Assembly (NCBI GenBank): GCA_030263385.1
Contig: SZOX01000005.1
Coordinates: forward strand, 62,001-126,000
Source of the DNA: Zeimonas sp003577305
Lineage (GTDB): Bacteria; Pseudomonadota; Gammaproteobacteria; Burkholderiales; Burkholderiaceae_E
DNA length: 64,000 bases
Direction: 5' to 3'
Part shown: positions 8,525 through 18,800 of the stretch, one piece after another
How positions within the stretch are numbered: the stretch's first letter is position 1
Layout: every line of letters begins with the position of its first letter
Made by a program: the position numbers and the translations under genes
Notes under the pieces: model-generated
Told to the model about the DNA's origin: nothing
Database searches by the model: none
The model's input: the letters and a program-made list of their open reading frames with translations, nothing else

Positions 8525-11287
8525 TCAGGACCCGAGCGCCTTGCCGACGATCTCGCGCAGATCGGCCGACAGCGGCTCGTGCGCAGCCACCTCTTCGAGC
8601 GCCGCGCGCATTGCCAGCTGCCGCTCGGGCGTGAACTTGCGCCAGCGGTCGAGTGCGCGCGCCAGCCGCGCGGCCACCTGCGGGTTGATCGCGTCGATCG
8701 CCAGTACCTGCTCGCGCCAGAACGCGTAGCCCGAACCGTCGGCGGCGTGGAACTCGGCGAGGTTGCCGTTGCAGAAGCTGCCCACCAGCGCGCGCACCCG
8801 GTTCGGGTTGCGAATGGAGAAGGCGGGGTGCCCGAGCAGCGCGCGCACCCGCCCCAGCACCGGAGGATCTCCGGGGTGACGGTGCATCGTCGCCTGCATC
8901 GCGAACCACTTGTCGAGCACCAGCGGCTCGTCGGCGAAGTCGAGTCCGAAGCTCGCGAGCGCCGCCTCGCGCTCGGGCGCAGCGGTGCGCAGCAGTGCGT
9001 GCAGTGCGCCGGCGCGATCGGTCATGTTGTCGGCGTGCCCGAACTGTGCAGCGGCCGCGGCGATCGCCTCGGGCGCCTGCGTCTCGACCCACCAGGAGAG
9101 CACCGTGTTCTTCAGCGCGCGCCGTCCGGCGGCGGCCGGCTCGGGCGACCAGGGGCGCGGGTCGCGCAGCTTCGCCCAGGCGGGCGCCCAGCGTTCGGCG
9201 AGTGCCGTTGCGACGCTGCGGCGCAGCGCGTTGCGCGCGCCGCGCAGCGCCACCGGATCGATCACGGCGAGCTGTTCCGCGATGAATCCCTCGGAGGGCA
9301 GCACGAACAGCTGGTCGCGAAATGCCGGGTCGAGCGATTCGTCTTCGAGCAGCCGTCCGAGCACCTCGGCCAGCGGCACACTGCGGCGCATCGCATCGGC
9401 GCCGCCGACGATCGCGAGCACCGCGTCGCTTGCCAGCCGCTGCGCGGCCTCCCAGCGGTTGAACGGATCGCTGTCGTGCGCGGCGAGGAAGGCGAGCTGC
9501 GCGTCGTCGTGGTCGAACTCGATCAGCACCGGCGCCGAGAAGTTGCGCGCGAGCGAGGGAACCGGCGTGGCGCCGATGCCTTCGAAGACGAACACGTGGC
9601 GCGGTTCGGTGACGTCGAGCACCACGGTGTGCCCGTGCGCGCCGGCCTCGGCGGGCGCTGCGACCGGCCGCAGCGCGCCGTCGCGCTCTTCGGAAATGCG
9701 CAATTCGCAGTCGCGGCCGTCGGGCCCGACCAGCCCGAGCGCGAGCGGGATGTGAAACGGCGCCTTCTCCGGCTGCCCGGGCGAGGGGGGGCAGGACTGC
9801 TCGATCGAGAGCAGGTAGCGGCGTGCCTGCGCGTCGTACCGGCCACTGGCGCGCAACCGCGGCGTGCCGGCCTGCGAGTACCAGCGCCCGAACTGCCCGA
9901 GCGCGACTGCGTTGGCGTCGGCGATCGCGGCGACGAAGTCGTCGCAGGTGACTGCATGGCCGTCGTGCCGCTCGAAATAGAGGTCCATGCCGCGGCGGAA
10001 GCCGTCGCGGCCGACCAGCGTCTGCAGCATGCGGATCACCTCGGCGCCTTTCTCGTAGACCGTGACGGTGTAGAAGTTGTTGATCTCCTGGTAGCTGTCG
10101 GGCCGGATCGGGTGCGCCATCGGGCCGGCGTCTTCGGGGAACTGCGCCGCGCGCAGCACGCGCACGTCCTCGATGCGCTTGACAGCGCGCGCGCTCGCCG
10201 CCGCTTCGGGCGTCGCGCTGCGCGCGGCCAGCATGTCGGCCGAGAATTCCTGGTCGCGAAAGACGGTGAGGCCTTCTTTCAGTGTGAGCTGGAACCAGTC
10301 GCGGCAGGTCACGCGGTTGCCGGTCCAGTTGTGGAAGTACTCGTGGCCGACCACCGACTCGATCGCGGCGAAATCCTGGTCGGTGGCGATGCGCGGATTG
10401 GCGAACACGTACTTCGTGTTGAAGATGTTCAGCCCCTTGTTCTCCATCGCCCCCATGTTGAAGTCGCCCACCGCGACGATCATGAAGCGGTCGAGATCGA
10501 GCTCGAGGCCGAAGCGCTCTTCGTCCCAGCGGATCGCGCGCACCAGCGACTGCATCGCGTGATCGGTGCGATCTTCGTTGCCCGGCTCGACCCAGACCTG
10601 CAGCAGCACTTCGCGCCCCGAGCGCGTGCGCAAGCGGCGTTCGGTGGCCACCAGCCTGCCAGCGACCACTGCGAACAGGTAGCTGGGCTTCGGGAACGGA
10701 TCTTCCCAGGTGGCCCAGTGCCAGCCGCGGCGATCGGCGCCGTCGGCGCCGATCGCCTCGCAGTCGCCGCTGGCGACCAGATTGCCGTTCGACAGCAGCA
10801 CCGGGCAGCGCTCGCGCGGCGCGCGCAGCGTCACCGTATAGCGGGCCATCACGTCGGGGCGGTCGGGAAACCAGGTGATGCGGCGGAAACCCTCGGCTTC
10901 GCACTGGGTGAAGAAATTGCCGTTCGAGACATAAAGACCGCTCAGCGAGGTGTTCGCGGCAGGCACGATGCGTGACACGGTCGACAGCTCGAAGCGCTCG
11001 GGCGCCGCAGGTATCGACAGCGTGTCGCCGTCGATCGCGAATTCGTGCGGGGCCAGTGGCCTGCCGTCGATGCGCAGCTCGACCAGCGAAAGCTGTTCGC
11101 CGTCCAGTACCAGCGGCGCTGGTTCGCCCTCGACGCCGCGGTGCGCCGGGTTGCGCCGCAGATGCAGCGCGGCGCGCACCAGGGTATCGTCGTGATCGAG
11201 ATCGAACTCGAGCCGCACGTCGTCCACCAGGAAGGCGGGCGGCGTATAGTCGGCGCGTCGGATGGTGACGGGCTGGTCGGTACGCAT
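8525..11287 (-). CDS. pepN: Aminopeptidase N, M1 zinc metallopeptidase
   Basis: The 920-residue protein contains the exopeptidase motif GAMEN (in NMGAMENKG) and the zinc motif HEYFH followed 18 residues later by E (in LKEGLTVFRD). These are the hallmarks of M1 alanyl aminopeptidases that trim peptides in the cytoplasm. Length is slightly above the usual 870-890 residues. I chose the ATG at 11287, giving MRTDQPVTIRRADYTPPAF, because related proteins start near this ADY-PPAFL motif and the longer frame upstream is unlike the family. The next gene on the other strand starts only about 20 nt away, so the promoters must overlap the coding regions. Confidence 0.96.
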   Translation of the reverse strand: MRTDQPVTIRRADYTPPAFLVDDVRLEFDLDHDDTLVRAALHLRRNPAHRGVEGEPAPLVLDGEQLSLVELRIDGRPLAPHEFAIDGDTLSIPAAPERFELSTVSRIVPAANTSLSGLYVSNGNFFTQCEAEGFRRITWFPDRPDVMARYTVTLRAPRERCPVLLSNGNLVASGDCEAIGADGADRRGWHWATWEDPFPKPSYLFAVVAGRLVATERRLRTRSGREVLLQVWVEPGNEDRTDHAMQSLVRAIRWDEERFGLELDLDRFMIVAVGDFNMGAMENKGLNIFNTKYVFANPRIATDQDFAAIESVVGHEYFHNWTGNRVTCRDWFQLTLKEGLTVFRDQEFSADMLAARSATPEAAASARAVKRIEDVRVLRAAQFPEDAGPMAHPIRPDSYQEINNFYTVTVYEKGAEVIRMLQTLVGRDGFRRGMDLYFERHDGHAVTCDDFVAAIADANAVALGQFGRWYSQAGTPRLRASGRYDAQARRYLLSIEQSCPPSPGQPEKAPFHIPLALGLVGPDGRDCELRISEERDGALRPVAAPAEAGAHGHTVVLDVTEPRHVFVFEGIGATPVPSLARNFSAPVLIEFDHDDAQLAFLAAHDSDPFNRWEAAQRLASDAVLAIVGGADAMRRSVPLAEVLGRLLEDESLDPAFRDQLFVLPSEGFIAEQLAVIDPVALRGARNALRRSVATALAERWAPAWAKLRDPRPWSPEPAAAGRRALKNTVLSWWVETQAPEAIAAAAAQFGHADNMTDRAGALHALLRTAAPEREAALASFGLDFADEPLVLDKWFAMQATMHRHPGDPPVLGRVRALLGHPAFSIRNPNRVRALVGSFCNGNLAEFHAADGSGYAFWREQVLAIDAINPQVAARLARALDRWRKFTPERQLAMRAALEEVAAHEPLSADLREIVGKALGS

Positions 11288-11306
11288 GAGTGGCAACAGG
11301 CAGGTG

Positions 11307-11972
11307 ATGGACGATTGTAAGCGTTCGGGCGGCGCTCTCCGCCCCGGGCCGGCGCGCCGCTGGCTGGCCGGCATCGTGACCGGACTGGCGGTGCTGCTGG
11401 CCGGTTGCGCGACGCCGCTGCGCGGGCAGCTCACCGCTTTCCACGAATGGCCGGCCGATGCGCCGCGCACGTATCGATTCGTGCGCAGCGCCGCGCAGCG
11501 CGACAGCCTGGAACACGCTGCCTGGGAGCGCGTGATGCGCGCCGAACTGGCCCGCGCCGGCTTTCGCGAAGCGGCCGATCCGCGGTTTTCGGTCTCGTTC
11601 GACTATCGCGTCATGCGGCAGCTGGGCCGCCTCGTCGAGCCCTATCCGGTAGTGCAGCCGTATTTCTGGTGGGGTACCTGGGGATCGCGCGGCGGCGTGG
11701 GCATGGGCGGACCGTGGCCGTGGTGGGGGCCGGGCTATTACCCGATGGAATACATGCGTGCCTGGTACGAATACCGGCTGCGCGTCGAGATCGAAGACCT
11801 CGCGGCGCGGCCGCCGCGGCGCGTCTACGAAGGCACCGCGGTCAGCGACGGGCTCGAATCGTCGACGCCTGCCGAAGTGCTGCCGCTGCTCGCGCGGGCG
11901 ATTCTCGGCGACTTTCCGGGTCCGAGCGGGGTGACGCGCCGGGTCGAGGTGCCGCTGGAGCCCGGGCCTTAG
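11307..11972 (+). CDS. DUF4136-like lipoprotein
   Basis: The 221-residue protein has an N-terminal hydrophobic segment ending in a lipobox (LLAGC), so it is predicted to be lipid-anchored to an envelope membrane. The remainder shows the pattern of DUF4136: a Phe/Trp-rich strand region (FHEWPADAPRTYRF), then a helix with MRAELARAGFREA, then an alternating strand (FSVSFDYRV). A Trp/Gly/Pro-rich central stretch (around residues 115-150) is unusually aromatic. Function is unknown. The start is one of several in-frame candidates: the ATG at 11307 has AGGCAGG upstream, and an ATG at 11286 is possible but overlaps the pepN start codon. Confidence 0.75.
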   Translation: MDDCKRSGGALRPGPARRWLAGIVTGLAVLLAGCATPLRGQLTAFHEWPADAPRTYRFVRSAAQRDSLEHAAWERVMRAELARAGFREAADPRFSVSFDYRVMRQLGRLVEPYPVVQPYFWWGTWGSRGGVGMGGPWPWWGPGYYPMEYMRAWYEYRLRVEIEDLAARPPRRVYEGTAVSDGLESSTPAEVLPLLARAILGDFPGPSGVTRRVEVPLEPGP

Positions 11973-11984
11973 AGGCGGCTCACG

Positions 11985-13244
11985 CTACGCTCGCCCCGCG
12001 AGCGCCCAGGCGAGCATTCCCGCGATGCCGCAGGCAGTGATGGCGGTCATCGCGATCGCGAGCCGGCGCGTCAGTTGCGGATTGCGCGCCCGCATCATGA
12101 ACGGCACGTTGATCACCACGCTCGCCAGCGAAGCGAGCAGCGCGCCAATGGCGCCCTGCCAGGGGTCGATGGTTTGCTGCGCCACCAGCGCGGCAGCCGA
12201 TGCCACCGCACTGGCGCTCGAGAGCAGTCCTCCGACGAAACTCACCGCATAGAAGGCGGCCTCGCCAAGGAGATTGAGCGTGAGCGAACTGACCACGGTG
12301 AGCAGCAGGAACAGCAGCCCGTACTTGAGCGCCACGGTGAGCGAGAACGGCAGCTCGAGGGCGGCCGACGGGTCTTCGCTGCGGGACAGCTCGAATCGGC
12401 GATTCAGCCTGAGCAGCAGCAGGCAGCACAGCAGCATCGGCGCGAACGCGCCGAGGCAGTAGAAGAGGGCGCTGGGCGCCAGGATTCCGAGCAGCACGAT
12501 GTTGCGCGTGAGCATCGCCGCAGTGGCGAGAATGACGCCCCGGTAGGCCCCGTGGACCATTTCGGGGCGCGCGCTGGCCGCGCGCGAAGCGAGTTCGCTC
12601 ACGGTCACGCTGCTGTTCACCAGGCCTCCGAGGAAGCCGGCGATGTCGGCGCCGCGGCTGCCGTAGAGTTTCCAGAGAATGTAGTTGATGAAGCCGATCC
12701 CGGCGATGAGCAGCACCGTGATCCAGGCGGCCCGCGGCTCGATGAGTGACATCGGGCCCACGCTGCCCTCGGGCAAGGCGGGATAGATCACGATCGCGAG
12801 AATCGCCAGCACGATCGCCGAGCGCACCTCGGCTTCGGTCAGCCCCCGGGTGAAACCGGACAGCGGACGCTTCCACGCCAGCAATGCGGTGGTCGAGACG
12901 ATGATCGCGGCCGGAGTCAGCCGGTGCCCGAGCCCGCACAGGATGCCGGCCAGGCAGGTGAGCAGCATCGCCGCCGAGGTGGTCAGTTCCGCGCCCTCGC
13001 GCTCCATCAGGGTCCGCACGTTCAGGTAGACCGTCAGCAGTGCGGTGAGCCCCAGCGACACGAGCGCGAATGCATCGCCCATGAGCCCGCCGAGCGTGCC
13101 CATCACGGCGATGAACGCGAAAGTGCGCAGGCCCGCTTCCTTCGCGCTGCGCTCGCGTTCGAGTCCGATCAGCAGCCCGAGCGAGAGCCCCAGCGACAGC
13201 CGCAGCAGGGTCTCGACGTAGGGCCACTCGACGCTGGGGAGCAT
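11985..13244 (-). CDS. MgtC/SapB and DUF4010 family membrane protein
   Basis: The 419-residue protein is almost entirely hydrophobic, with about 12 predicted membrane helices. The N-terminal part (to about 140) has the MgtC/SapB motif (LGLLIGLERER), and the rest fits DUF4010, a common fused architecture. MgtC-type proteins are linked to magnesium limitation and ATP homeostasis; the function of this fused form is not established. It is convergent with the DUF4136-like lipoprotein gene (12-bp gap) and shows no operon link with the protease genes on its other side. ATG at 13244 gives MLPSVEWPYVETLLRL. Confidence 0.88.
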   Translation of the reverse strand: MLPSVEWPYVETLLRLSLGLSLGLLIGLERERSAKEAGLRTFAFIAVMGTLGGLMGDAFALVSLGLTALLTVYLNVRTLMEREGAELTTSAAMLLTCLAGILCGLGHRLTPAAIIVSTTALLAWKRPLSGFTRGLTEAEVRSAIVLAILAIVIYPALPEGSVGPMSLIEPRAAWITVLLIAGIGFINYILWKLYGSRGADIAGFLGGLVNSSVTVSELASRAASARPEMVHGAYRGVILATAAMLTRNIVLLGILAPSALFYCLGAFAPMLLCCLLLLRLNRRFELSRSEDPSAALELPFSLTVALKYGLLFLLLTVVSSLTLNLLGEAAFYAVSFVGGLLSSASAVASAAALVAQQTIDPWQGAIGALLASLASVVINVPFMMRARNPQLTRRLAIAMTAITACGIAGMLAWALAGRA

Positions 13245-13286
13245 TCGCGGGTTCCGGGACGAGGTTGCGCAGCTTGCGGCGCGTCG

Positions 13287-13877
13287 CTACTTCAGTGCGC
13301 GGGGCCGCCACCAGTTCGGGCTGGCCGCTTCGAACCTGCCGCTCTCGTGCAGCTGGTTGGCGAGTGCCAGCGACGGCAGCCCCGGCGGCGAATCGACCAG
13401 CCAGGTGCGACCTTCGGGGTCGAGCGGCCGCACCGGCACCAGGCCGGCGTCGGCCAGGCGCGCGCGTGCGTGGGGCAGGTCGGCTGCGCGCAGCCGCACG
13501 ATGACACCGCCGCCCAGTGCGCGCGCGGCGCCGTTGGCGTCGCGGAACACCGGTGATGCCCCGCCAGGCAGCGTCTCGAGCGCCTTCTCGCCGCCGATGA
13601 AGCGTTTCAGCGGCGTGCGCGGCCTGCCCCGTTCGGGTCTGCCGGGCGAGGAGAAATCGGCGACCCAGGCGGGGTCGATCCGCAGGGCCTTCCTCTGGCC
13701 GTTCTCGTACCAGTAGTGCCCGGCCGATGCATTGGCCGGCTTGCCGATCGCCGCGGCTGCCGCCTTGTCCGCCGGCACCGGGCCCGGTTTTTTCGGCAAT
13801 GGGCGCCCCGGTTCACCGGCGAGCGACCAGGCGGCAAAGGCCAGGCCCGCCAGCGTCACGATTGCGGATCGCATCAC
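13287..13877 (-). CDS. Secreted propeptide-like partner of the adjacent subtilisin
   Basis: The 196-residue protein begins with a signal peptide (to about residue 20, ending SLAG) and a Pro/Ala/Lys-rich linker. Its last 75 residues (GGGVIVRLRAADLPHARARL ... RTWLVDSPPG ... FEAASPNWWRP) follow the pattern of a subtilase N-terminal propeptide (inhibitor I9-like). That pattern is a beta strand with FVVRL, a helix, then a strand ending E-ASPNW, the usual junction just before a mature S8 domain. The gene overlaps the stop of the S8 peptidase gene by 4 nt (ATGA), and that peptidase lacks its own propeptide. It is therefore likely a trans-acting chaperone or inhibitor. The fold is inferred by eye. 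Confidence 0.7.
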   Translation of the reverse strand: MMRSAIVTLAGLAFAAWSLAGEPGRPLPKKPGPVPADKAAAAAIGKPANASAGHYWYENGQRKALRIDPAWVADFSSPGRPERGRPRTPLKRFIGGEKALETLPGGASPVFRDANGAARALGGGVIVRLRAADLPHARARLADAGLVPVRPLDPEGRTWLVDSPPGLPSLALANQLHESGRFEAASPNWWRPRALK

Positions 13878-15571
13878 GGTTCCTGTCGTCCCCAGACGGT
13901 AAGACCCCAGGAGCTCCAGCGGCCTTCGTCGCCTGCTTGTGCGTCGGTGACCCGCAAGGTCCAGGTGCCTGCCGCGGGTTCTTCGAGATGGCGCACCGAT
14001 CCGAATTGCCAGCCCGAGGGCGGCAGGCCCGGATCGTCGTAGTTGCCGCAGCTGTCGGCGACCGCGTCGTTGTCGAGGTTGCAGACGCGTTCGTTCGCCA
14101 GCAGGCTCACCTGGCCGGCCGGACTGATCAGTTCGATGCGCAGGTCACCGGCATAGCTGTGGGTGGCCCTGAAACGCACCTCGACGAACTCGACGCGCGT
14201 GATGTCCGTCATGCAGCTGCTCGCATCGATGCCGATGCTGTCGGTCACCGGCGTGGCCGGGTCGTCGGGAATGCCGCGGGCCGGCACGAAGGATCGATCG
14301 ACGGTGCAGCTCTTCATGACCGGACTGCCATTGTCGATCGATGTCCAGGTTTTCGCCAGCGCCACGGCTGCAGCCGCGTCGGCCGCTCCGAAGCCGTATT
14401 TCGGATTGAAGTGCAGGCCGAAGCCGCTCGTCCAGCCCGGATCGCCGGGATCGTTCTGTCGCGCCGACTTCGCCAGGATCAGGCGCACGTCGCGCCAGCT
14501 CAGCTCGGGTCTTTCCTTCAGGATCAGCGCGACGATGCCCGACACCATCGGTGCGCTGGCCGAGGTTCCGTTGAAGTCGGTGCGCTCGGCGCCCTGCGGC
14601 ACGAGTGTCGTGATGCCCACGCGTGTATTGCCCGAACGGCCGCAGACCAGGATGTTGGCGCCGGGTTCCGCGTAATAGGGTGCGCGGCCCGTGTCGTCGA
14701 CGGCGCAGACCGCGATCACGCCGCGCTTGTTCACGTAGCCGTCGTAATTCGAGTTCTCGGACATCGCGCAGGAGCCGTCGGCGTGCTGCAGGTAGCAGCC
14801 GCCGTTGCCTGCGGGAAACACGTAGATCGAGCCCTTGCCGTTGCGGCCCGCTTCGACGCTCTTCGTGCCCTCGACGCCAGCAGTGATCGCGGCGACGAAA
14901 CCCGCTTCGGCCGGATTGAGCACGCCGTTGTCCGGCGAGCCCCAGCTGTTGTTGTAGACGCCGGTGACTTTCGGATCGCGGCGCAGCGCGTCGGCGATGT
15001 CGGCGTCGAGATTGCGCGCCAGCGCGTTGTAGACGCCGAGCGACGCGCGCGGCGCAACCCCGGCACCGAAGAGCGTGTTGTCGTCGCGGGCGAGTGCGAT
15101 GCCCGCCACCGAGGTTCCGTGGTCCTCGTCGAAGTAGTACGGCAGCGGCAGTTGGCCCGGAACGCGATAGTTGAAGTACGACTCCGGCTTGCCGGCGTCG
15201 AAGTTCGGCGTGAGGTCGGGATGGACCACCTCGACCGCGTCGTCGACGATCGCCACGCGCACCTCTTCGCCCCGGAAGCCCGGCACCCATGAGCCGCTGG
15301 TCACCCAGGGCAGACTCAGGTCTTCGCCCGGGGTGCCGCCGGTCTGCCCGAGATTGAGCAGATGCCACTGCCTGCCCAGCGACGGATCGGGCCCGGGTTG
15401 CTGGACCGCCGGAACGAACCAGCTCGATTCGTAGACGAAGCAGCACTCCCTGTCGCCGTCCGGCGGGTCGCTGCCACCGCCGCCGCCGCAAGCGGCCAGC
15501 AGGCCGCTGATCGAGAGGCCGAGGAGCACACGGAGCAGGCGGATGGGCAGGCGTCGCGGGTAGGAAATCAT
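13874..15571 (-). CDS. S8 (kexin-like) serine protease lipoprotein with C-terminal P domain
   Basis: The 565-residue protein has a lipobox (LLAAC, Cys28) followed by a glycine run, so it is a predicted lipoprotein. The subtilase core starts almost at once (SLGRQWHLLNLGQTGG). It has the catalytic Asp in VAIVDDAVEVVHPDL, His in DEDHGTSVAG, oxyanion Asn in FPAGNGG and Ser in FNGTSASAPMVSG. The last 125 residues form a proprotein-convertase P domain (SYAGDLRIELISP, ending SSWGLTVWG). Unlike most relatives, no propeptide lies between lipobox and core; the overlapping downstream gene seems to supply it. Several cysteines (CC near 43, and paired ones later) suggest disulfides outside the cytoplasm. 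The natural substrate is unknown. Confidence 0.92.
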   Translation of the reverse strand: MISYPRRLPIRLLRVLLGLSISGLLAACGGGGGSDPPDGDRECCFVYESSWFVPAVQQPGPDPSLGRQWHLLNLGQTGGTPGEDLSLPWVTSGSWVPGFRGEEVRVAIVDDAVEVVHPDLTPNFDAGKPESYFNYRVPGQLPLPYYFDEDHGTSVAGIALARDDNTLFGAGVAPRASLGVYNALARNLDADIADALRRDPKVTGVYNNSWGSPDNGVLNPAEAGFVAAITAGVEGTKSVEAGRNGKGSIYVFPAGNGGCYLQHADGSCAMSENSNYDGYVNKRGVIAVCAVDDTGRAPYYAEPGANILVCGRSGNTRVGITTLVPQGAERTDFNGTSASAPMVSGIVALILKERPELSWRDVRLILAKSARQNDPGDPGWTSGFGLHFNPKYGFGAADAAAAVALAKTWTSIDNGSPVMKSCTVDRSFVPARGIPDDPATPVTDSIGIDASSCMTDITRVEFVEVRFRATHSYAGDLRIELISPAGQVSLLANERVCNLDNDAVADSCGNYDDPGLPPSGWQFGSVRHLEEPAAGTWTLRVTDAQAGDEGRWSSWGLTVWGRQEP

Positions 15572-15748
15572 CGAACGTCGTCGCAGGCTTGCGCCGGCGG
15601 CGCATCGCAGCCAGCATCGTACCTGCTGGAGGCGGGTGAATCAGCAGGAACTGCACTGGATCCGCGCTCGCGGGTGGCGAGCGGACAACACGGCGCAGCT
15701 CTGGTGTGCGGGCCGCCCCGGATGGCCCCGCGGGATGGCGCGGCATTT

Positions 15749-15766
15749 GCGGGTTCCGGAATCCGC
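15749..15766. promoter_or_regulatory. 18-bp near-perfect inverted repeat in the S8/pyruvate carboxylase intergenic region
   Basis: Bases 15749-15766 form a dyad around TTCCGGAA with one mismatch, within the roughly 300-bp non-coding stretch between the divergent S8 protease and pyruvate carboxylase genes. It could be an operator for either gene. No regulator can be assigned. Nothing else recognisable is in that stretch. Confidence 0.35.
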
Positions 15767-15873
15767 GCGTAGTGTTGCATGGCCGCAACCGCGGTCGACC
15801 ATGATTGCCGGCGCTGCGGCAAGGGTGGTTCCGGCGGTGCGCACCCGCATTCATCGATTCCCGAAGTCCGCAA

Positions 15874-18800
15874 ATGCCACGCATCCAGTCGGTTCTCGTC
15901 GCGAACCGCTCCGAAATCGCGATTCGCGTGATGCGCGCCGCCGCCGAACTCGGCATGCGCACGGTCGCCATCTATTCGCACGAAGACCGCTTCGCGCTGC
16001 ACCGCTTCAAGGCCGACGAGAGCTACCTGGTCGGCGAAGGGCGCAAGCCGCTGCAGGCGTACCTGGACATCGACGACATCATCCGCATCGCCCGGTGCGC
16101 GAAAGTCGACGCGATCCATCCGGGTTACGGGTTCCTGTCGGAGAACCCTGATTTCGCGCGCGCCTGCGCGGCCGTCGGCATCGTCTTCGTCGGGCCGACG
16201 CCGGAAGCGATGACTACGCTGGGCAACAAGATTTCGGCCCGGGCGGCGGCGGTCGCGGCCTCGGTGCCGGTGATGCCGGCCACCGGCCCGTTGCCCGCCG
16301 ATCCCGCCGAGGCGCTGCGGCTGGCGGCCGGAATCGGCTATCCGCTGATGCTCAAGGCGAGCTGGGGCGGGGGCGGCCGCGGGATGCGGGTGATCGAATC
16401 CCACGCCGACCTCGAAGCGCAATTGCCGGCCGCCCGGCGCGAAGCCGCGGCCGCTTTCGGCAACGACGAGGTCTATCTCGAGAAACTGGTGCGCAACGCG
16501 CGCCACGTCGAAGTCCAGGTGATCGGCGACCGCCACGGCAACCTGGTGCACCTGTTCGAGCGCGATTGCTCGGTGCAGCGGCGCAACCAGAAAGTGGTCG
16601 AGCGCGCGCCGGCGCCGTACCTCGACGACGAGCGCCGCTCGGAACTGTGCGAGGCGGCGTTGCGGCTGGCGCGGCAGGTGGATTACACGCACGCCGGGAC
16701 GATCGAGTTCCTGATGGACGCCGACACCGGGCGCTTCTACTTCATCGAGGTCAACCCGCGCATCCAGGTCGAGCACACGGTGACCGAGCAGGTGACCGGC
16801 ATCGACATCGTCAAGGCGCAATTGCGCATCAGCGAGGGTGCGCGCATCGGCGACGCCGATTGCCCGGTGCCGCGCCAGGAAGAGATCCGGCTGAACGGCC
16901 ACGCGCTGCAGTGCCGGATCACCACCGAAGATCCGGAGAACAACTTTACTCCCGATTACGGACGCATCACCGCCTATCGCAGCGCCGCCGGTTTCGGCCT
17001 GCGACTGGACGGCGGCACCGCTTACGCCGGGGCGCTGATCACGCCGTATTACGACTCGTTGCTGGTGAAGGTGACTGCCTGGGCACCGAGCGCCGGGGAG
17101 GCGATCCGGCGGATGGACCGCGGGCTGCGCGAATTCCGGATCCGCGGGCTTGCAACCAACCTGCAGTTCGTGGAGAACGTGATCAACCACCCGGACTTCG
17201 CGGCCGGCCGGGTGACCACGCGCTTCATCGACACGACGCCCGAGCTGTTCCGTTTCCCGAAGCGACGCGACCGGGCGACGCGGCTGCTGCGCTACATCGG
17301 CGAAGTGACGGTGAACGGCCATCCCGACATGAAGGGGCGTGCGCGGCCCGAGTCGTCGCATCAGCCGCTGGCGTTGCCGCGCCACCGCCGCGGCGACGCA
17401 GCGGGTGCGGCCGAAGCGGCGCGCGCGAGCGCTGCGGCGCCGGTCGACCTCGCTGCGCCGCCGCCCGCGGGCACGCGCCAGCGGTTGCGCGAACTCGGTC
17501 CGCAGCGCTTTGCCGAATGGATGCGCGCGCAGCAGCGCGTGCTGCTCACCGACACCACGATGCGAGATGCGCACCAGTCATTGTTCGCGACGCGGATGCG
17601 CACCGTCGAGATGCTGCGCATTGCCCCGTATTACGCGCGGATGCTGCCGCAGCTCCTGTCGCTCGAATGCTGGGGCGGAGCGACTTTCGACGTCGCGCTG
17701 CGTTTCCTGAAGGAAGACCCCTGGGAGCGGCTCGCGCGGCTGCGCGAGGCGGTGCCGAATATCATGCTGCAGATGCTGCTGCGCGGCAGCAACGCGGTCG
17801 GCTACACGAATTACAGCGACAACGTGGTGCGCTGGTTCGTCACGCGCGCGGCCGCCGGCGGCATCGACCTGTTTCGGGTGTTCGACTCGCTGAACTGGGT
17901 CGGGAACATGCGCGTGTCGATCGACGCGGTGCTCGAATCGGGGGCGCTGTGCGAAGGCGCGATCTGTTACACGGGCGACCTCTTCGACGCGTCGCGCCCG
18001 AAGTACGGGCTGCGCTACTACCTCGAGACCGCGCGCCAGTTGCAGCGTGCGGGTGTGCACCTGATCGGCGTCAAGGACATGGCGGGCGTGTGCCGGCCGC
18101 GCGCGGCGCGCGAACTGGTGCGCGCATTGCGCGAGGAGACCGGCTTGCCGGTGCATTTCCACACGCACGACACAAGCGGCGCGGCAGCGGCTTCGGTGCT
18201 CGCGGCGATCGACGGGGGCGCCGACGCGGTCGATGGCGCAATGGATGCGATGAGCGGACTCACCTCGCAGCCGAACCTGGGAGCGATCGTGGCCGCTCTC
18301 GAGGGCGGCGAGCGCGACACCGGCGTCGACCGCACCGCAATGCAGCAGATCTCCCATTACTGGGAGGGCGCGCGGCGGCTCTATGCGCCGTTCGAGTCCG
18401 ACATCCGCGCCGGCACTGCCGATGTCTACCGGCACGAGATGCCGGGCGGGCAGTACACGAACCTGCGCGAGCAGGCGCGCGCGCTCGGGCTCGAGCAGCG
18501 CTGGCCGGAAGTGGCACAGGCCTACGCCGAAGTGAACCGCCTGTTCGGCGACATCGTGAAGGTCACGCCCACTTCGAAAGTCGTCGGCGACATGGCGCTG
18601 TTCATGGTGGCCAACGACCTGTCGGCCGACGACGTGCACGATCCGGCGCGCCAGATCGCGTTTCCCGAGAGCGTGGTGTCGCTGTTTCGCGGCGAACTGG
18701 GCTTCCCGCCCGATGGTTTCCCGCAGGCGCTGTCGCGCAAGGTGCTCGGGTGCGACAGCGCGCATCCGCTGCTCGCCGAGCCGCCGGCGCCATACCGCCC

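Noticed and set aside
13287..13877. Reading this gene as a free-standing peptidase
   Set aside because: No catalytic triad or metal motif is present; only a propeptide-like tail is seen.
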